Shown piece after piece: positions 26,361-33,995 of a stretch of 53,438 nucleotides of DNA (the stretch's first letter is position 1; every line of letters starts with the position of its first letter). Made by a program: the position numbers and the translations under genes. The stretch comes from Deltaproteobacteria bacterium (lineage in GTDB: Bacteria; Desulfobacterota; GWC2-55-46), in NCBI GenBank assembly GCA_016219015.1, contig JACRCL010000008.1, positions 1-53,438 of the forward strand, read 5' to 3'. Below the pieces are notes generated by a model that saw only the letters and a list, made by a program, of their open reading frames with translations, searched no databases and was not told the origin of the DNA.

Positions 26361-27554
26361 ATGGGTAGGTCCGGAGCGCTCTTCATAGGGGCCGGCGGGT
26401 ATATCGCCACGGCCGTTATCAGCGGGGCCCTTGCCTTGAAGAAAGGCCTTTGCGCACCCGTCGGCATGGTGACCGGGCTCGACGGGTTCGCGGGCCTCGA
26501 TTTGGCCGCGCCTGAGGATATCGCGTTCGGGGGCTGGGAGATAAGGCGCTCCGCCCCGATTGAGAACGCGCGGAACTTCTTCAGGGGCGTCCAGCTCCCT
26601 TTCGACATCCTGCCGGAGATAGGGCCGGAATTGACGGAGCTTCAAGCGGACATATATGAGGGGGTAGCCACGAACTGCGGCCGCGCCATCGAGGCCCTCG
26701 CCCCTGCCCTGCCAGCCGCTCCCCTGAAGGAGCAGGTACGTAGATTAAGGGCCGACATAAGGGACTTCAAGAAAAGAAACGGCGTGGACACGGCTGTCGT
26801 CGTCAACCTCGCCTCGACCGAGCCGTTGCTTGAGATGAAGCCCTGCCACGATACCCTGAAAGGCTTTGAGCAATGCATCGATGGTAACAGGGCCGATGAT
26901 GTAAGGGCCGGCAGCCTCTACGCATTTGCCGCGATACTCGAAGGCTGCCCCTACATAAACTTCACCCCATCGAACAGCCCCCTTGTCCCGGCCCTCGTCG
27001 GGCTTGCCGGGGCCGAAGGCGTACCCGTGATGGGCAGCGACGGCAAGACCGGGGAGACCCTGGTCAAATCCGCCCTGATACCGATGTTCACCGCGCGGAA
27101 CCTCGAGGTCTTAAGCTGGGAGGGGTTCAACATCCTCGGGAACATGGACGGCATGGTCCTTGACGACCCGGAGAACAAGGAATCGAAGCTCATGACAAAG
27201 GACCGCCTGCTCGGGAAGGCGCTGGGCTATTCGCCGCACTCAGGCGTCCACATCCACTACGTGCCGTCCCTCGACGACCAGAAGACCGCGTGGAACTTCA
27301 TCCACTTCAGGGGCTTCCTCGGGGCGAAGATGTCGCTTCAGTTCATCTGGCAGGGCTACGACTCGATCCTCGCGGCCCCGCTCGTAATAGACCTCGTCAG
27401 GCTCTCTTTATACGCGAAGGACAGGGGCGAGGCCGGGCTTATGCCCCATCTCGCCTCTTTTTTCAAGGCGCCTCTCGGGGTAGCCGAGCACAGGCTCGGC
27501 GAGCAGTTCGCCATGCTCGTTGATTACTGCAACGCGCGTTCCAAAAAGAGATGA
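26361..27554 (+). CDS. myo-Inositol-1-phosphate synthase family protein
   Basis: A 397-residue NAD-dependent enzyme that isomerises glucose-6-phosphate to inositol-3-phosphate. The Rossmann start is ALFIGAGGYIATAV. Further family stretches are INFTPSNSPLVPAL, then MGSDGKTGETLVKSAL, then FNILGNMDGMVLDDPENKESK. The ATG at 26361 is preferred; a GTG at 26343 is in frame. The next gene overlaps by four bases. The product could feed phosphatidylinositol-type lipids, inositol osmolytes or a secondary metabolite. Confidence 0.88.
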   Translation: MGRSGALFIGAGGYIATAVISGALALKKGLCAPVGMVTGLDGFAGLDLAAPEDIAFGGWEIRRSAPIENARNFFRGVQLPFDILPEIGPELTELQADIYEGVATNCGRAIEALAPALPAAPLKEQVRRLRADIRDFKKRNGVDTAVVVNLASTEPLLEMKPCHDTLKGFEQCIDGNRADDVRAGSLYAFAAILEGCPYINFTPSNSPLVPALVGLAGAEGVPVMGSDGKTGETLVKSALIPMFTARNLEVLSWEGFNILGNMDGMVLDDPENKESKLMTKDRLLGKALGYSPHSGVHIHYVPSLDDQKTAWNFIHFRGFLGAKMSLQFIWQGYDSILAAPLVIDLVRLSLYAKDRGEAGLMPHLASFFKAPLGVAEHRLGEQFAMLVDYCNARSKKR

Positions 27555-28390
27555 GGCTTTCCTTCAGCACCAACGCCTTCGTGAATTACCCGGTATCCGA
27601 GGCAGTGGAAAAGATCGGGGCCATCGGGTACGAGGGCGTGGAGCTCCTTGCGGACGCCCCCCACCTCTATACGAGGGCCCTGAAAAGGTCCGACATAGAT
27701 GAGCTTAAGGCGGCGGTATCGAGGGCCGGGGTGAAGGTGTGCAACATAAACGCCAATACGGTGCGGGGGTGCTACGGCAGCGAGGTCTGGGACCCGCTCT
27801 TCGAGCCGTCCCTTTCAAACCCCGACCCGGTCGCGAGGGCGTGGATGGCGGAGTACGTGAAAAAGTGCATCGACCTCGCCTTTGAAGTAGGCTCACCGAA
27901 CATCAGCGTCAACTCAGGCAAGATCATGCCCGACACCGCCCCGGAGGACGCGCTCGGCATCTTCAAGGACTCCCTGAGGGAGGTCCTTGCCCACGCGGCA
28001 ACAAAGGGCGTCAGGATAGGCGTGGAGTACGAGCCCGGGCTCCTGATAGAGTCCTGCGAGGAGCTATCCACCCTCATATACGAGATAGGCTCTCCCCTGC
28101 TCGGCGCGAACCTCGACCTCGGCCACAGCCATGTGATGGGCGAAGACCCTGAAACCGTGGCGAGGTCCCTTTCAGGCAGGGTCTTCCATATCCACGCCGG
28201 GGACATAAAGGGCAGGGACCACTTCCACCTGATACCGGGGCTCGGGGACATGAACTTCCGCTCGATCTTGAAGCTCTATGACAACGGCTCCTATAAGGGC
28301 TATTTTACGGTGGAGCTCTATACCTGCCCGGATGAGCCCGAGTACGCGGCCAAAGAGGCGTTTAATTTCCTGAAGGGGATTAAATTGTAA
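27551..28390 (+). CDS. Sugar phosphate isomerase/epimerase-like TIM-barrel protein
   Basis: A 279-residue AP-endonuclease-2-type TIM barrel (IolE/hydroxypyruvate isomerase-like). It starts MRLSFSTNAFVNYPVSEAVEKIG. Metal-binding residues are suggested by GVEYEPGLL (Glu), LDLGHSHVMG (Asp, His), FHIHAGDIKGRDHFH (His, Asp), and the final VELYTCPDEP (Glu). It overlaps the inositol-phosphate synthase by four bases and is clearly co-translated. The pair suggests conversion of an inositol- or sugar-derived metabolite; the exact reaction is unknown. Confidence 0.85.
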   Translation: MRLSFSTNAFVNYPVSEAVEKIGAIGYEGVELLADAPHLYTRALKRSDIDELKAAVSRAGVKVCNINANTVRGCYGSEVWDPLFEPSLSNPDPVARAWMAEYVKKCIDLAFEVGSPNISVNSGKIMPDTAPEDALGIFKDSLREVLAHAATKGVRIGVEYEPGLLIESCEELSTLIYEIGSPLLGANLDLGHSHVMGEDPETVARSLSGRVFHIHAGDIKGRDHFHLIPGLGDMNFRSILKLYDNGSYKGYFTVELYTCPDEPEYAAKEAFNFLKGIKL

Positions 28391-28452
28391 AGCGGTCTTA
28401 TTTGAAGGGGCACGGTTGGGGGGGGATGATGCGGCCCGTTGTGTTGCCCGCT

Positions 28453-29199
28453 TTACGCGGCCGCCGGCAGGCCCTTTACCATCTCTTTGAGCTTGAGCGC
28501 GTTCAGCGCGGCGTAGCCCGCCTGGTCGTTGTCGAAGTAGCAGTATATCTCCCTTACATCCCTTATCCACTTCGAGAAAAGCCCCGCCCACCCGGCCAGG
28601 GCCGAATCGGAGTACGACCCCGCGTACTTGCCCTCCGGGCCGTGGAGCCTTATGTAGATGAAATCAGCCGTTATCTCCTTTGGAGAGAGGACGCGGTTGA
28701 AGTCGTAGATGCAGAAGGCGATATTGCGCCTCTTTAGAAGCCCGTATACCCTGTGGTCGAACCAGGATGTGTCCCGGAACTCGAACGTGTATCTGTGGTC
28801 TTCGGGCAGGGCGTCCAAAAATTCATTGAGCCGCCCGATATCAAGCCCCCAGCGCGGCGGCATCTGGAATAATATCGGCCCGAGCTTTTCCTTCAAGGGC
28901 TTTATCCGTTCGAGAAGAGGCGGGAGGGTCCTGCCGGGGTCTTTCAACTTCTTCATGTGCGTTATGAGCCTGCTCGCCTTTATCGAGAATATGAAGCCCT
29001 CGGGCGTGGAGTCGCGCCACTGGACTATCGTCTTCTCATCGGGCAGGCCGTAGAACGTATTGTTCACCTCCACCGTGTCGAAGCGCCCGGAGTAGAACTT
29101 AAGGAGCCTGCTGTCCGGGGTCTTCTCGGGGTAGAAGGGCCCCTTCCAGTGGCCGTAGTGCCAACCCGACGTGGCGATGCGGACTGATCTCACGTTCAC
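28453..29199 (-). CDS. DUF72 family protein
   Basis: A 248-residue protein that matches the DUF72 TIM-barrel family: IATSGWHYGHWKGPFYPEK at the N-terminus, FDTVEVNNTFYGLP, then GPILFQMPPRW, TFEFRDTSWF, and YIRLHGPEGKYAGSYS. The biochemical role of the family is unknown. It is transcribed alone, converging with the inositol operon. Confidence 0.93.
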   Translation of the reverse strand: MNVRSVRIATSGWHYGHWKGPFYPEKTPDSRLLKFYSGRFDTVEVNNTFYGLPDEKTIVQWRDSTPEGFIFSIKASRLITHMKKLKDPGRTLPPLLERIKPLKEKLGPILFQMPPRWGLDIGRLNEFLDALPEDHRYTFEFRDTSWFDHRVYGLLKRRNIAFCIYDFNRVLSPKEITADFIYIRLHGPEGKYAGSYSDSALAGWAGLFSKWIRDVREIYCYFDNDQAGYAALNALKLKEMVKGLPAAA

Positions 29200-29263
29200 G
29201 CCTCCCGTGGAGTCGAGCGGGGTTTCTTACTTCTTTGTCTGGGCAAGGGGGCCGGACTTTATC

Positions 29264-29288
29264 GGCAGGGTGTTGAAAACACCCTGCC
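29264..29288. other. Perfect 11-bp hairpin
   Basis: GGCAGGGTGTT (29264-29274) pairs with AACACCCTGCC (29278-29288) around a GAA loop. It lies upstream of the DUF72 gene and downstream of the coiled-coil gene. Neither side has a T tract, so it is not a standard terminator. Confidence 0.5.
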
Positions 29289-29325
29289 ATGCGATACTTT
29301 GATGGATAGCTTCCGGGTGCTCGCC

Positions 29326-29375
29326 GAGTTACGAGCTTTGATGCCAACGAAGCAGATGGACTTATTTGAAGCCTG
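29326..29375. repeat. Family C fragment
   Basis: AGTTACGAGCTTTGATGCCAACG followed by AAGCAGATGGACTTATTTGAAGCCTG. This is the right half of a family C element in inverted orientation, abutting the stop of the coiled-coil gene. Confidence 0.6.
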
Positions 29376-29792
29376 TCAGATGCTCGCGAAGGCGTCGTTT
29401 ATCGACCTCTCTATCTCGTCCGCCGTCTCGTTGAGCCTTGCCCTGAACCTGTCCCATTCCGGGGCAACGGACTTCTTGAGCGCCTCCAACTGTTCGCGGG
29501 CGCCGTCCTCTTTTTCCCTAAGCTCTTCTATCGCCTTATCGAGCCGCCTCCTCCCCTCGCCCGTGGCCTTCCTCGCGGAACTTTGCAGCTCCTCTGTCCG
29601 TTTCTCGAATTCGTTGAGCCTCTCCTCCATCTGCCGCTGGTATTTATCCTTTACCCCTGGCGCTTCAGGGGAGGCCTCAGGCTCCGCGCCGTCCCGGACA
29701 GCCGTCGAAGGCGCGGGCCCGGCGCAATATCCGTATCGGCCCGGCACTAACATGGCAAAAAGCAACATAATCGCCAGTGCCGGCAGTTTCAT
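29376..29792 (-). CDS. Exported coiled-coil protein of unknown function
   Basis: A 138-residue protein from the ATG at 29792 (MKLPALAIMLLFAMLV). It has a signal peptide to about residue 22, then a Pro/Ala/Glu-rich linker. A long charged coiled coil follows (about 45-130; heptads such as RLNEFEKRTEELQSSARK). An alternative ATG at 29807 adds five residues. It is probably periplasmic and structural. The preceding lipoprotein gene is on the same strand, 31 bases upstream. Confidence 0.65.
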   Translation of the reverse strand: MKLPALAIMLLFAMLVPGRYGYCAGPAPSTAVRDGAEPEASPEAPGVKDKYQRQMEERLNEFEKRTEELQSSARKATGEGRRRLDKAIEELREKEDGAREQLEALKKSVAPEWDRFRARLNETADEIERSINDAFASI

Positions 29793-29823
29793 GGGGACAT
29801 TTATCATCGGAATAATGGGCCTT

Positions 29824-30045
29824 TTACTTTTTAGAGGGCGCGGTCTGCATGGGCCCGCCCGGAGGGGCCGGTACGGTGGTGGCCTCCATCTTTCCTCTCT
29901 CAGCGCCGCCGGGCGAAGGGCTGGCCTCCATCATTCCTCTTTCTGCGCCGCCGGGGGCCGGCTGCTGCTCCTTTTTCTTGCAAGAAGATATCAGCCCGGT
30001 AAAAGCGAACATCGCCACGACCATCAATATCCCGAACCTTTTCAT
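29824..30045 (-). CDS. Small lipoprotein, Pro/Gly/Met-rich
   Basis: A 73-residue protein from the ATG at 30045, which has a strong AGAGGAGGAG site. It has a lipoprotein signal (MKRFGILMVVAMFAFTGLIS, then SC), so the Cys is likely acylated. The mature part opens KKKEQQPAP and holds two near-repeats: PGGAERGMMEASPS and PGGAERGKMEATTV. Low complexity; function unknown. Confidence 0.7.
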   Translation of the reverse strand: MKRFGILMVVAMFAFTGLISSCKKKEQQPAPGGAERGMMEASPSPGGAERGKMEATTVPAPPGGPMQTAPSKK

Positions 30046-30341
30046 TCTCTCCTCCTCTTTCGATATTTTTTTAAAAATGTACCATTGCAATAGTTTTCTA
30101 AAGACGCTCCTAAGGGTGGGTATTTTTTAAATAAGCATAGCTCCCAAGCCCGCTATTGTCAAACATCGGTAATAAAAAAATACGCCCCTTATGGCCCGCG
30201 TCAAGAAAGCCCCTGTCCCGGCATGACGCGCCCCGGCTCCCTGCCCCGACCTGCCGCCCGCATATTACCACAAAAATATTCCTGTATTTTCGGCAAGTTA
30301 CGGCTTTCCTGGCCTCCCGCCTATCCGGGCCAACGACCCGC
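30046..30341. other. Intergenic region before the chemoreceptor promoter
   Basis: No gene is supported. The left half is the AT-rich leader of the minus-strand lipoprotein. The right half is GC-rich, with no clear repeat, up to the sigma-54 promoter at 30342. Confidence 0.45.
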
Positions 30342-30356
30342 TGGCACATATCTTGC
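30342..30356 (+). promoter_or_regulatory. Consensus sigma-54 (-24/-12) promoter
   Basis: TGGCAC at 30342-30347 and TTGC at 30353-30356. The GG and GC dinucleotides are exactly 12 bases apart, matching TGGCAC-N5-TTGC. It is 150 bases upstream of the chemoreceptor start codon, giving a leader of about 138 bases. It needs an NtrC-type activator; one is encoded at 22045-23433. Confidence 0.75.
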
Positions 30357-30505
30357 GTAAAATATCGCTAAATATTTCGGACATTCTTCCGAAGAGGTAC
30401 TTGAAATCAAATCCGGCACGGAAGGTCATTGACGGCTACCTACCGCCGTCCAGGCGCATTTCCGTGCAAAACAAGTTTAACAGCAAAGAAGGAGGACCAA
30501 AAACG

Positions 30506-32551
30506 GTGAAGATTAAGCATAAGTTCCTCTTGATTTTCGTTATCCTTATCCTGGTGGGGTTGAGCGTCAACAGCTACATAAACTTCAAGACGACCGAGAC
30601 CGCCGTGGTCGCCAACGCGCTGAAGGCCATGGAGAACGAGCTCGGCCAGGTCTCCGGCCAGATATCGGCCTTCCACGAGAAGGCGGGCAGCGAGCTGGTC
30701 TTCGCGCTCAATTACCCGGTCTTCAAGGAATACTTCTCCCTAAGGGAGACCCGGAGCGGGAACAGGTACAACTCAAAAAAGACGATCCAGTTCTCAGCCG
30801 AGCAGCAGAGACTCAAGCGCAAGATCGACGACTGGACCCTATTCGTCCAGAGCAAGTTCCCGGTCGAGGAGACGTGCGTCATAGACAGGACCGGACAGGA
30901 GCACTCGAGGATAACATTAAGGCAGGTCGCGCCCGACGACGACTTCTCGAACGAGGAAAACGGCGCCCCCTTCTTCGACCCGACGTTCAAGCTCGGCAAG
31001 GGGGAGGTCCACGTGGAGTACCCCTATATGTCGGCTGACGCGAAAAAATGGGTATTCGCCTACACCTCGCCGATAGTGCTCGACGACGGCTCCAAGCCGG
31101 GCTTTTACCACTTCGAGATCCCGATATCCTACTTCCAGGAGATCGTCGCCAAGAACACCGCGGGAAGGACCTTCGTCCTCGACCCGCTCGGCATGGTGGT
31201 GGCGGACAGCAAAAAGACGATCGACATCAATTTAAAGAGCGGGCAGAAGGAGGACAGCCAGCTCCTGAAGGACTACCTGCCCTCAATAGACACGATCTCC
31301 GCTGACGGGGCGTTCAGGGCTATCATAAGCGAGATGAAGGCCGGCAAATCCGGCCACGGGACCTTCGAGATGAACGGGGAGCTGCATTACGTGGTATATA
31401 AGCCGCTCTCCACTTTCAACTGGTCGGTGGCGCAGGTCAAATCGTACTCCGAGCTCCTCGAGGGCAAGACCTCGCTTTCAAAAATAAAAAAGACCATAGC
31501 CCTTACGGTCTTCATGACCCTTGCCACGGCGATAGTCGTAATATTCGTAGTTTCCGACAGGATAACCAAGCCTCTTATCCTCATAACCGAGGCCACTAAA
31601 AAGGTCGCCGGCGGGGACCTGAGCGTGGACCTCCCGGAGATAAAGTCGAAGGACGAGATCGCCCACCTCCACGGGGCCATGAAGGACATGGTGGGCAAAT
31701 TGAAAGGCATAGTAAAGGACGTGGAAGAAGCCGCCGACAAGGTGACCGAGGCGAGCGACGAGATAAAGCAGGGCTCCGAGCACATGTCAGCGGGCATAGG
31801 CGAGCAGGCCAGCAGGGCCACCCAGATAGCCACCTCGTCCGAAGAGATGTCCCATACGATAACCGAGATAGCGAGGAACACCACCGAAATAGCCTCCACG
31901 GCCACGAAGACCACGAACCTCGCGAAGAACGGCGAGCAGATAGTGGAAAGGTCCATCAAGGAAGTCCAGGCCATCTCCGAGATGGTCCAGGGGCTCGCCA
32001 CGAGGGTCGAATCGCTCGGCGAGCGCTCCCAGCAGATAGGCAAGATAGTAGGCGTCATCAACGAGATAGCCGAGCAGACGAACCTCCTGGCCCTTAACGC
32101 GGCCATCGAGGCCGCCAGGGCCGGCGACCAGGGCCGCGGGTTCGCGGTGGTGGCGGACGAGGTGCGTAACCTCTCCGAGAGGACCGCGAAATCGACCCTC
32201 CAGATAAACAACATGATAAAGTCGATCCAGGACGAGGTGCAGGCCGCTATAACCTCCATGGACGAGGGCACGAAGAAGGTCGGCGACGGCGTTCAGTTCT
32301 CGGCCCAGGCGGGCAAGGCCCTCCATGATATCGTCGAGAGCGTAAAGAACCTCAATTCGATGGTCGAGCAGATAGCCACGGCCACGAACCAGCTCTCCAA
32401 CGTATCGGAGCAGATAAGCATGGACATAGGCACCGTGGCGTCGGTATCGAAGGACAGCTCGGCGGCCACGGAGCAGATAACAGGCTCCACGACCGTGCTT
32501 TCGCAGCTTTCAAAGGGTCTGCAGGAGGCGATCAGGAGGTTCAGGGTTTAA
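30506..32551 (+). CDS. Methyl-accepting chemotaxis protein
   Basis: A 681-residue receptor. The GTG at 30506 is chosen because AAGGAGG precedes it and the signal-anchor helix follows at once ([17 protein letters not shown]). The frame is open further upstream, but only across the leader. The periplasmic sensor (about 35-320) looks like a double-Cache domain ([22 protein letters not shown] split over two strands). A second helix near 325-348 is followed by HAMP. The signalling hairpin tip is [20 protein letters not shown]. No cheA/cheW is in the window. The sigma-54 promoter suggests co-regulation with flagellar or nitrogen/stress regulons. Confidence 0.95.
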   Translation: MKIKHKFLLIFVILILVGLSVNSYINFKTTETAVVANALKAMENELGQVSGQISAFHEKAGSELVFALNYPVFKEYFSLRETRSGNRYNSKKTIQFSAEQQRLKRKIDDWTLFVQSKFPVEETCVIDRTGQEHSRITLRQVAPDDDFSNEENGAPFFDPTFKLGKGEVHVEYPYMSADAKKWVFAYTSPIVLDDGSKPGFYHFEIPISYFQEIVAKNTAGRTFVLDPLGMVVADSKKTIDINLKSGQKEDSQLLKDYLPSIDTISADGAFRAIISEMKAGKSGHGTFEMNGELHYVVYKPLSTFNWSVAQVKSYSELLEGKTSLSKIKKTIALTVFMTLATAIVVIFVVSDRITKPLILITEATKKVAGGDLSVDLPEIKSKDEIAHLHGAMKDMVGKLKGIVKDVEEAADKVTEASDEIKQGSEHMSAGIGEQASRATQIATSSEEMSHTITEIARNTTEIASTATKTTNLAKNGEQIVERSIKEVQAISEMVQGLATRVESLGERSQQIGKIVGVINEIAEQTNLLALNAAIEAARAGDQGRGFAVVADEVRNLSERTAKSTLQINNMIKSIQDEVQAAITSMDEGTKKVGDGVQFSAQAGKALHDIVESVKNLNSMVEQIATATNQLSNVSEQISMDIGTVASVSKDSSAATEQITGSTTVLSQLSKGLQEAIRRFRV

Positions 32552-32576
32552 AGCGGCGTAAAAACAGAAACAGCAG

Positions 32577-32612
32577 GCCCCGCTCCCCAAAGGGAGCGGG
32601 TCTTTTTTCTTT
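32577..32612 (+). terminator. Terminator after chemoreceptor
   Basis: Stem CCCGCTCCC (32579-32587) with GGGAGCGGG (32592-32600), then a T-rich run. Confidence 0.9.
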
Positions 32613-32810
32613 AGTCAATGCTTTTTTTTGGGGGGGGACGAGGGATTACGAATTTCAAGGGTTGAATTTCCCCGCAGCAAGCTGCGGGGAATCTTCGACA
32701 CATAAGGAAGATTTCGATTTCGATTCGCTCGCTAAACCCCGCTGCAAAAAGCGGGGAATACGCTCGCTATGTGTGTTCAGGTTGCAAACCTGAACCCGCG
32801 TTAGGACAAA
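32613..32810. other. Repeat-rich spacer with small GC hairpins
   Basis: No gene. It contains CCCCGCAGCAAGCTGCGGGG and CCCCGCTGCAAAAAGCGGGG hairpins about 60 bases apart, and the palindrome GTTCAGGTTGCAAACCTGAAC. A related CAGGTTTGCAACCTGAA is found near 25.54 kb. This looks like a further decayed palindromic repeat. Confidence 0.5.
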
Positions 32811-33030
32811 AAGACCAAAGTCGTACTACGTACGAGAGGATTTTACGAGGAGCACAACAAAGTATAAAGGAACCTCTGATTAATTCGCAACAATATGTCA
32901 TTCTGAGCGTAGCGAAGAATCTCGTAGTATACAAATCAGCAAGTTACGAGATTCTTCGGTCGCTCCGCTCCCTCAGAATGACAGGGAGGCATAATTAATC
33001 AGAGCTTCCTAAAGGCATTTATTGCGTCCG
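32811..33030. repeat. Family D repeat, copy 2, interrupted by family B
   Basis: The left part GAGAGGATTTTACGAGGAGC followed by ACAACAAAGTATAAA matches copy 1. The right end GCATTTATTGCGTCCG resumes after the family B insert at 32869-33009. Confidence 0.7.
32869..33009. repeat. Family B palindromic repeat, copy 5 (full length, nested)
   Basis: Complete ends: GGAACCTCTGATTAATT at the left and AATTAATCAGAGCTTCC at the right. The inner arms are TGTCATTCTGAGCG and CTCCCTCAGAATGACAG. TAAA flanks both sides (32865-32868 and 33010-33013), a 4-bp target duplication. The insertion splits a family D copy. Confidence 0.85.
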
Positions 33031-33067
33031 GAATAAAAGCAGATTGATCTTCTGAAACCTGACGCCC

Positions 33068-33829
33068 TTACTCCACCTGCACCTTTACCTCCTCCGAGAA
33101 GAGTATCCTCCCTGAAGGCCTTTGGAAGAACCCCGCCCTGTCGGTATTCTCGGTGCCGTAAAGAAAGGCCGCGGCAAGGGTGTATGCGCCGGGTTTTTCC
33201 GGGGCCTTTAGCGTGTAGGTCACGACCCCTTCGGGGAAGACGTCCTTGCCGGGGTCGGACCTCTGCTCCTCCACAAGGACGAAGTTCAAGTTCCTTGGCA
33301 GGCCCTTTATGCGCCTCTCCAGCCAGGTCCTCTGCGCCTTCCCGTCCTGGCCTTTTACCTCGGGCTCCCCGGTTATCATCCACCCGTCCGCCGAGACCGG
33401 CCTCGACTGGTACCTAAGGGCCCTGTCGACCAGCATCACCCCTATGGAAGGGCCGTTGCCGCCGCGCGCCTTTATCGTGACGGTCATCTCCTTGCCCGCC
33501 TTAACCCTCCGCGGGGCGAATAAAGATATGGAGGACTTCGAGTCTATGAGCTTCGCGTCGTTTATTATCTTCTCCTTCTGCTCGTTGGTCAGCTCCACGT
33601 ACGGCGAGGGCTGGGCGTTCATGCGGACGAGCCCGTAATGCTTGTTCTCGGGCAGTTCCTGTTTCGCGGCCTCAGGCGGGAACTCCGGGGCGTATTCCGC
33701 CTTCACGGCCGAATGGCAGGAGGCGCAGAACGGCCCGGTATCCGTCAGGTAATGGGTAGGGCCGTTCGGGTACCCGAAGGCCGCCGTGGGCAGCAAAAGG
33801 AGCGGGAGCAGCAGGGCGAGTCTGTTCAT
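33068..33829 (-). CDS. Exported single-haem c-type protein
   Basis: A 253-residue protein with a signal peptide (MNRLALLLPLLLLPTAAFG). One haem c site, CASCH, lies near residue 35. The remainder is beta-rich (about 100-253), resembling an Ig/fibronectin-like domain, with GAYTLAAAFLYGTEN near the end. It may be a periplasmic redox or haem-sensing protein; no family name is secure. It is a monocistronic unit with its own promoter at 33859-33887. Confidence 0.7.
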   Translation of the reverse strand: MNRLALLLPLLLLPTAAFGYPNGPTHYLTDTGPFCASCHSAVKAEYAPEFPPEAAKQELPENKHYGLVRMNAQPSPYVELTNEQKEKIINDAKLIDSKSSISLFAPRRVKAGKEMTVTIKARGGNGPSIGVMLVDRALRYQSRPVSADGWMITGEPEVKGQDGKAQRTWLERRIKGLPRNLNFVLVEEQRSDPGKDVFPEGVVTYTLKAPEKPGAYTLAAAFLYGTENTDRAGFFQRPSGRILFSEEVKVQVE

Positions 33830-33858
33830 CTTATCCTCCTTTTTTACGGATTTTTCTG

Positions 33859-33887
33859 ACTCTACATAAGATATCGCCGGGTGTCAA
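33859..33887 (-). promoter_or_regulatory. Promoter of the single-haem protein gene
   Basis: On the minus strand, TTGACA (33887-33882), 17 bases, then TAGAGT (33864-33859). A second TTGACA lies 12 bases further upstream. Confidence 0.6.
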
Positions 33888-33995
33888 GGGGGTGTCAAGA
33901 GGGAGGGCGGGTAATAGCTACTCTGGGTTTGATGGAGCAGCCAATGTCCAAATTAGTGTATAATTAAATAGGGATTTTGTGGAGTACCCTGATAA

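Noticed and set aside
29264-29288. Rho-independent terminator
   Set aside because: The stem is perfect but neither strand has a T run after it.
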